This document shows, one piece after another, positions 61,430-64,000 of a stretch of 64,000 bases of DNA. Source of the DNA: Symbioplanes lichenis. Lineage in GTDB: Bacteria; Actinomycetota; Actinomycetes; Mycobacteriales; Micromonosporaceae. A model generated the notes under the pieces. The model saw nothing but the letters and a program-made list of their open reading frames with translations. It was not told the DNA's origin and made no database searches. The position numbers and the translations under genes were made by a program. Positions within the stretch are counted from its first letter, which is position 1; every line of letters starts with the position of its first letter. The DNA lies in NCBI RefSeq assembly GCF_030709675.1, contig NZ_JAUZQD010000017.1:1-64000 (forward strand), given 5' to 3'.

Positions 61430-61578
61430 CCCGAAGCACGGCTTTCGGGCGCTGAGGGCCGAACCCCACCCTCCCTGGGGGAGCCCCCGCTGAACAGTGT
61501 GGCGGAGAGCGCGGCCAGCTGCGGGGCAGCCTGTGGACAACTTCCCGATGTGGAAAACGCGCGCCGGGCACGGCAACA

Positions 61579-61604
61579 GCCCGCCGGCAGGAACGCCGGC
61601 GGGC
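61579..61604. terminator. Bidirectional 10-bp hairpin
   Basis: GCCCGCCGGC (61579-61588) pairs perfectly with GCCGGCGGGC (61595-61604) between the convergent VOC and L,D-transpeptidase genes. Confidence 0.75.
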
Positions 61605-61618
61605 CGGGGTGGATCCGA

Positions 61619-62365
61619 TCAGGTGCCGGGGCGACGCCCGTAGACCTTGACCGTGGATCCGATCTTGCCGATGGAGTACCAGGTCTTGGCGTCGGCCGGG
61701 AGCATGTTGATGCAGCCGTGGGAGCCGCGCCAGCCGTCGTGGATGTAGGTGGTGGTCTGGTGGAAGCCGATGCCGCCGACGAAGCGCTGCCAGTAGGGCA
61801 TCCACACCTTGTAGGGGTTCGACCATTCCTTCTTGGTGCGCTTGTTGATTTTGTACGTGCCGGTCGGGGTGCGGTAGCCCTTCATGCCGCTGCGGATCAC
61901 CGTCGGCTTCTTGAAGACCTTGCCGTTCTTCATGACGAAGGTGGTCTGCTGGGTCAGGCTCACGCAGAACGTGACGCCCTTCTTCCTGGCCTTGCACGCG
62001 GCCGTGTTCGTCGAGGCGAGGCGCTTGGCCACGCCGTAGGTCGTGGGGCCGGCGAGACCCGCGGCGGGCTTGATGCCGTACCTCTGCTGGAATTTCTTGA
62101 TGGCCTTGCAGTCGGCGGCGGACTGCTTGCCGTCGACCGTGACGGCGCCGAAGCCGCCCAGCTTCTTGAGGTAGCCCTCGACCTGCTTCTGGTACTTGCC
62201 CTTGGCGCACGAGGCCGCGGCGGCCTTCGTGACGACGACGGCGGCCACCGGCGCCGCCGTGACCACGGGTGCGGCGGTGGCCGCGCCCGGGCTCACGACG
62301 GCGGCCAGGCCACCGCCGACCGCGCATGCCGTCAGAACGGCGGCTGTTCGTCCGGAAACCCCCAC
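61619..62365 (-). CDS. Secreted L,D-transpeptidase (YkuD) with peptidoglycan-binding domain
   Basis: This 248-residue protein has a signal peptide (MGVSGRTAAVLTACAVGGGL to ATAAP), a peptidoglycan-binding-like domain (about 55-110: VEGYLKKLGGFGAVTVDGKQ, IKKFQQRYGIK) and a YkuD catalytic domain. The active site is IGFHQTT..DGWRGSHGCINM with the His and catalytic Cys of HxxSHGCxN. It should form 3-3 cross-links in peptidoglycan. The GTG at 62365 is fixed by a GGGGAGGGG sequence. Confidence 0.92.
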   Translation of the reverse strand: MGVSGRTAAVLTACAVGGGLAAVVSPGAATAAPVVTAAPVAAVVVTKAAAASCAKGKYQKQVEGYLKKLGGFGAVTVDGKQSAADCKAIKKFQQRYGIKPAAGLAGPTTYGVAKRLASTNTAACKARKKGVTFCVSLTQQTTFVMKNGKVFKKPTVIRSGMKGYRTPTGTYKINKRTKKEWSNPYKVWMPYWQRFVGGIGFHQTTTYIHDGWRGSHGCINMLPADAKTWYSIGKIGSTVKVYGRRPGT

Positions 62366-62476
62366 AGTGTGCCCCTCCCCAGGAAGCCGGAAGACGTGTC
62401 TCGATATAGAAACACACCGAAGCGGGGAGGAAGATCGGCAAATTGACTGGTGGCACGAAGCCGGGAGGGCGGAACC

Positions 62477-63394
62477 TCACTGCGGAGTGGCGAAATCCTG
62501 CACCCAGTAGGGCGTACGGTCCGGCGCGAAGGCCAGACCGAGACCGACCTGCTGCAGCTTGCAGTCCATGATGTTCTCGCGGTGCTCGGGGCTGTTCATC
62601 CAGCCCTTGACCACCTCGTAGACGCTGTCCTGGCCGCGCGCGATGTTCTCGCCGTAGCGCTTCCAGCGGTAGCCGGCGCCCTCGACCCGCTCGCCGGCCA
62701 TGTCGCCGTTGGGGCTCTCGTGGGCGAAGTAGCCCCGGCGGGCCATGTCGGCGGCGTGCTCGTTGGCCGCCCGGATCAGCCGCCGGTCGGCGCTGACGCC
62801 GCCACAGCCGCCGTCGCGCCGGTTCTGGTTGACGAGCTCGAGGGCCTGGCGCTGGACGTCGCCGCGGGGATCCGACGACAGCGCCTGGCTCTTGGTCACG
62901 TCGCGGTGCGCGGCGGCCGTGAGCGATCCGGCCCCGGGCTCGGCCTGCTGGGCGGCGGCCCGCTGCGGTTGCTGGGCCGGGCGCTGGAACGCGGCCGGCC
63001 GCCGCGGGCGCTCGACCGGGGCAGCGCCGGCCGGCTCGTCCGACGGAGACGGCGCGGGGCCTCCGGGCCGCCTGGGCGTCCGGGTCGCGGCGGCGGAAGG
63101 CTCGCCATCACCAGCGGGATCGTCCCCGGGCGAGGGATCATCCGCAGCAAAGGATGCCGGGCCGCGATCGTCCGCAGCAAAAGAAGCCGGGTCGCGGTCG
63201 TCCGCAGCAAAGGAAGCCGGGTCGCGGTCGTCCGCGGGCAGCTCCGGCAGATCCGGTACGTCGTCCATGGCACCGGCCGCGGGGATCGCCGGCAGGTCCG
63301 GAGCAGTCTCCGCACCGGCCGTGGTGGCGACCATGACTCCGCCGGCCAGCACCGCCGACACCGCGACGGCCACGACGACAGCGGGCTTGCGCAT
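62477..63394 (-). CDS. Secreted CAP-domain protein with repeat-rich linker
   Basis: This 305-residue protein has a signal peptide (MRKPAVVVAVAVSAVLAGGV to TAGAE), then an acidic/Pro-rich region with a 10-residue repeat DDRDPASFAA in three to four near-copies (nt about 63140-63240), and a C-terminal CAP/SCP domain (about 175-305) with ALELVNQNRRDGGCGG, AANEHAADMARRGYFAHESP, RYGENIARGQDSVYEVVKGW and ENIMDCKLQQVGLGLAF. The domain's metal His and Glu are present. CAP proteins of bacteria often bind or modify lipids or wall components. An AAGGGA sequence precedes the ATG. Confidence 0.88.
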   Translation of the reverse strand: MRKPAVVVAVAVSAVLAGGVMVATTAGAETAPDLPAIPAAGAMDDVPDLPELPADDRDPASFAADDRDPASFAADDRGPASFAADDPSPGDDPAGDGEPSAAATRTPRRPGGPAPSPSDEPAGAAPVERPRRPAAFQRPAQQPQRAAAQQAEPGAGSLTAAAHRDVTKSQALSSDPRGDVQRQALELVNQNRRDGGCGGVSADRRLIRAANEHAADMARRGYFAHESPNGDMAGERVEGAGYRWKRYGENIARGQDSVYEVVKGWMNSPEHRENIMDCKLQQVGLGLAFAPDRTPYWVQDFATPQ

Positions 63395-63660
63395 GCCGTA
63401 GTTCCCTTCGTTGTCCTCGTCGGTGGCACGCCTGGCGCCACCCTCGACGGGGTCCAACGCGGCGAACCCGGCGGGGTGACTACTGGATCATTTCCGGCCC
63501 CTCGGCGAGAAACCGCGTAACATGCGCGCTGACCTGGACAAACCTCGAACGGCCCGACGCACAGTCGCACCGGCAAAAGGGACGCTTCATCCGTACGGGG
63601 TAACCCGGCCGGGCCCTCTTGCCGACCGACCGAACGGTCCCGCCGCCCCGGCGCCGTGGC

Positions 63661-63666
63661 TACCGT
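63661..63666 (+). promoter_or_regulatory. -10 box of leaderless acyltransferase gene
   Basis: TACCGT ends 6 nt before the GTG at 63673. The divergent region (63395-63672) shows no other element that I can identify. Confidence 0.45.
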
Positions 63667-63672
63667 TCCACG

Positions 63673-64000
63673 GTGCGCAACCGCTACCTGGACCTGCTGA
63701 GGGCCGCCGCCATCGCGCGGGTCGTGGTCTACCACCTGTTCGGCTGGCCGTGGCTGTCGATCCTGCTGCCCGCCATGGGCATCATGTTCGCGCTGGCCGG
63801 GTCGCTGACCGCCGCCTCGCTCGACAAGCGTGCGGCCAAGGCCGTGGTGACCTCCCGCGTGCGCCGCCTGCTGCCCCCGTTGTGGCTGCTGGGGGCGATC
63901 GCCGTCCCGGCCATGCTGTACGCCGGATGGGAGGGCGAGTCCCCGTACAGCTGGAAGCTGGCGTTGTGGATCCTGCCGCTCGGTGACCCGCCCGGCAGCA
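63673..64000 (+). CDS. Acyltransferase-3 family membrane protein (partial)
   Basis: The first 109 codons are present before the window ends. The N-terminus MRNRYLDLLRAAAIARVVVY, then HLFGWPW, is the hallmark opening of integral membrane acyltransferases (the His in VVYHL is conserved), followed by AMGIMFALAGSLTAASL and RVRRLLPPLWLLGAIAVPA. The family transfers acyl groups to sugars, lipids or peptidoglycan outside the cell. The start is a GTG after a TANNNT box. Confidence 0.88.
   Translation, partial: MRNRYLDLLRAAAIARVVVYHLFGWPWLSILLPAMGIMFALAGSLTAASLDKRAAKAVVTSRVRRLLPPLWLLGAIAVPAMLYAGWEGESPYSWKLALWILPLGDPPGS

Overview
The window looks like chromosomal DNA of a high-GC actinobacterium, most likely a member of the Micromonosporaceae such as Actinoplanes. 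The reasons are the very high GC content, many GTG starts, F420-type oxidoreductases (a luciferase-like enzyme and a PPOX enzyme), a DUF222/HNH protein, twin-arginine DUF1800 and DUF1501 proteins, a UhpB/NarL-type kinase and regulator, and many start codons preceded by TANNNT at 6-8 nt with no Shine-Dalgarno sequence (leaderless transcripts). I see no rRNA, tRNA, CRISPR array, transposase or phage gene.

Layout. 1-10.7 kb: HNH protein, large LuxR (LAL) regulator, peptidoglycan-binding-like protein, phytanoyl-CoA-type dioxygenase, methyltransferase, DinB protein, ECF-like sigma factor, F420 oxidoreductase, a membrane-anchored lytic polysaccharide monooxygenase and an FKBP. 11-15.5 kb: lipoprotein and a three-gene polyol-type ABC importer (binding protein and two permeases, no ATPase) ending in a canonical terminator, then an S4 protein. 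15.5-25 kb: DUF1775 protein, DHH phosphoesterase, glucose-6-phosphate dehydrogenase, peroxiredoxin, STAS, SEC-C, methyltransferase, a small membrane protein and a secreted metzincin-like protease. 25-31 kb: ROK kinase, DUF1800-DUF1501 pair, and a kinase/regulator pair joined by an apparent frameshift. 31-35 kb: a membrane-anchored periplasmic-binding receptor translationally coupled to a P-loop NTPase, then an aminotransferase relic.

35-46.5 kb is a pentose region: a multiple-monosaccharide ABC importer (ChvE/GguA/GguB type), L-arabinose isomerase, ribulose-phosphate 4-epimerase, a LacI-type repressor and, about 3 kb away, a secreted GH43 enzyme. A shared TTGTTAGCGATAACAA-like operator overlaps the araD and lacI promoters, and a half-site lies upstream of the importer promoter. 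No ribulokinase gene is present; a 43-codon ORF coupled to araD sits where araB would be expected. A DUF2252/PPOX pair lies between the repressor and the GH43 gene.

46.5-64 kb: tandem repeats, a lipoprotein, a 2136-residue low-complexity protein with a coiled coil and a TPR end, preceded by a coupled 20-codon ORF; a membrane diguanylate cyclase whose GGDEF domain holds repeat insertions; a MacB-type permease and adaptor without an ATPase; a VOC protein; an L,D-transpeptidase; a CAP-domain protein; and the start of an acyltransferase.

Two themes recur. GC-rich short tandem repeats occur at gene ends and inside several proteins. Several loci look internally deleted: the aminotransferase relic, the adaptor/ATPase junction, the possible araB remnant and a truncated small ORF.
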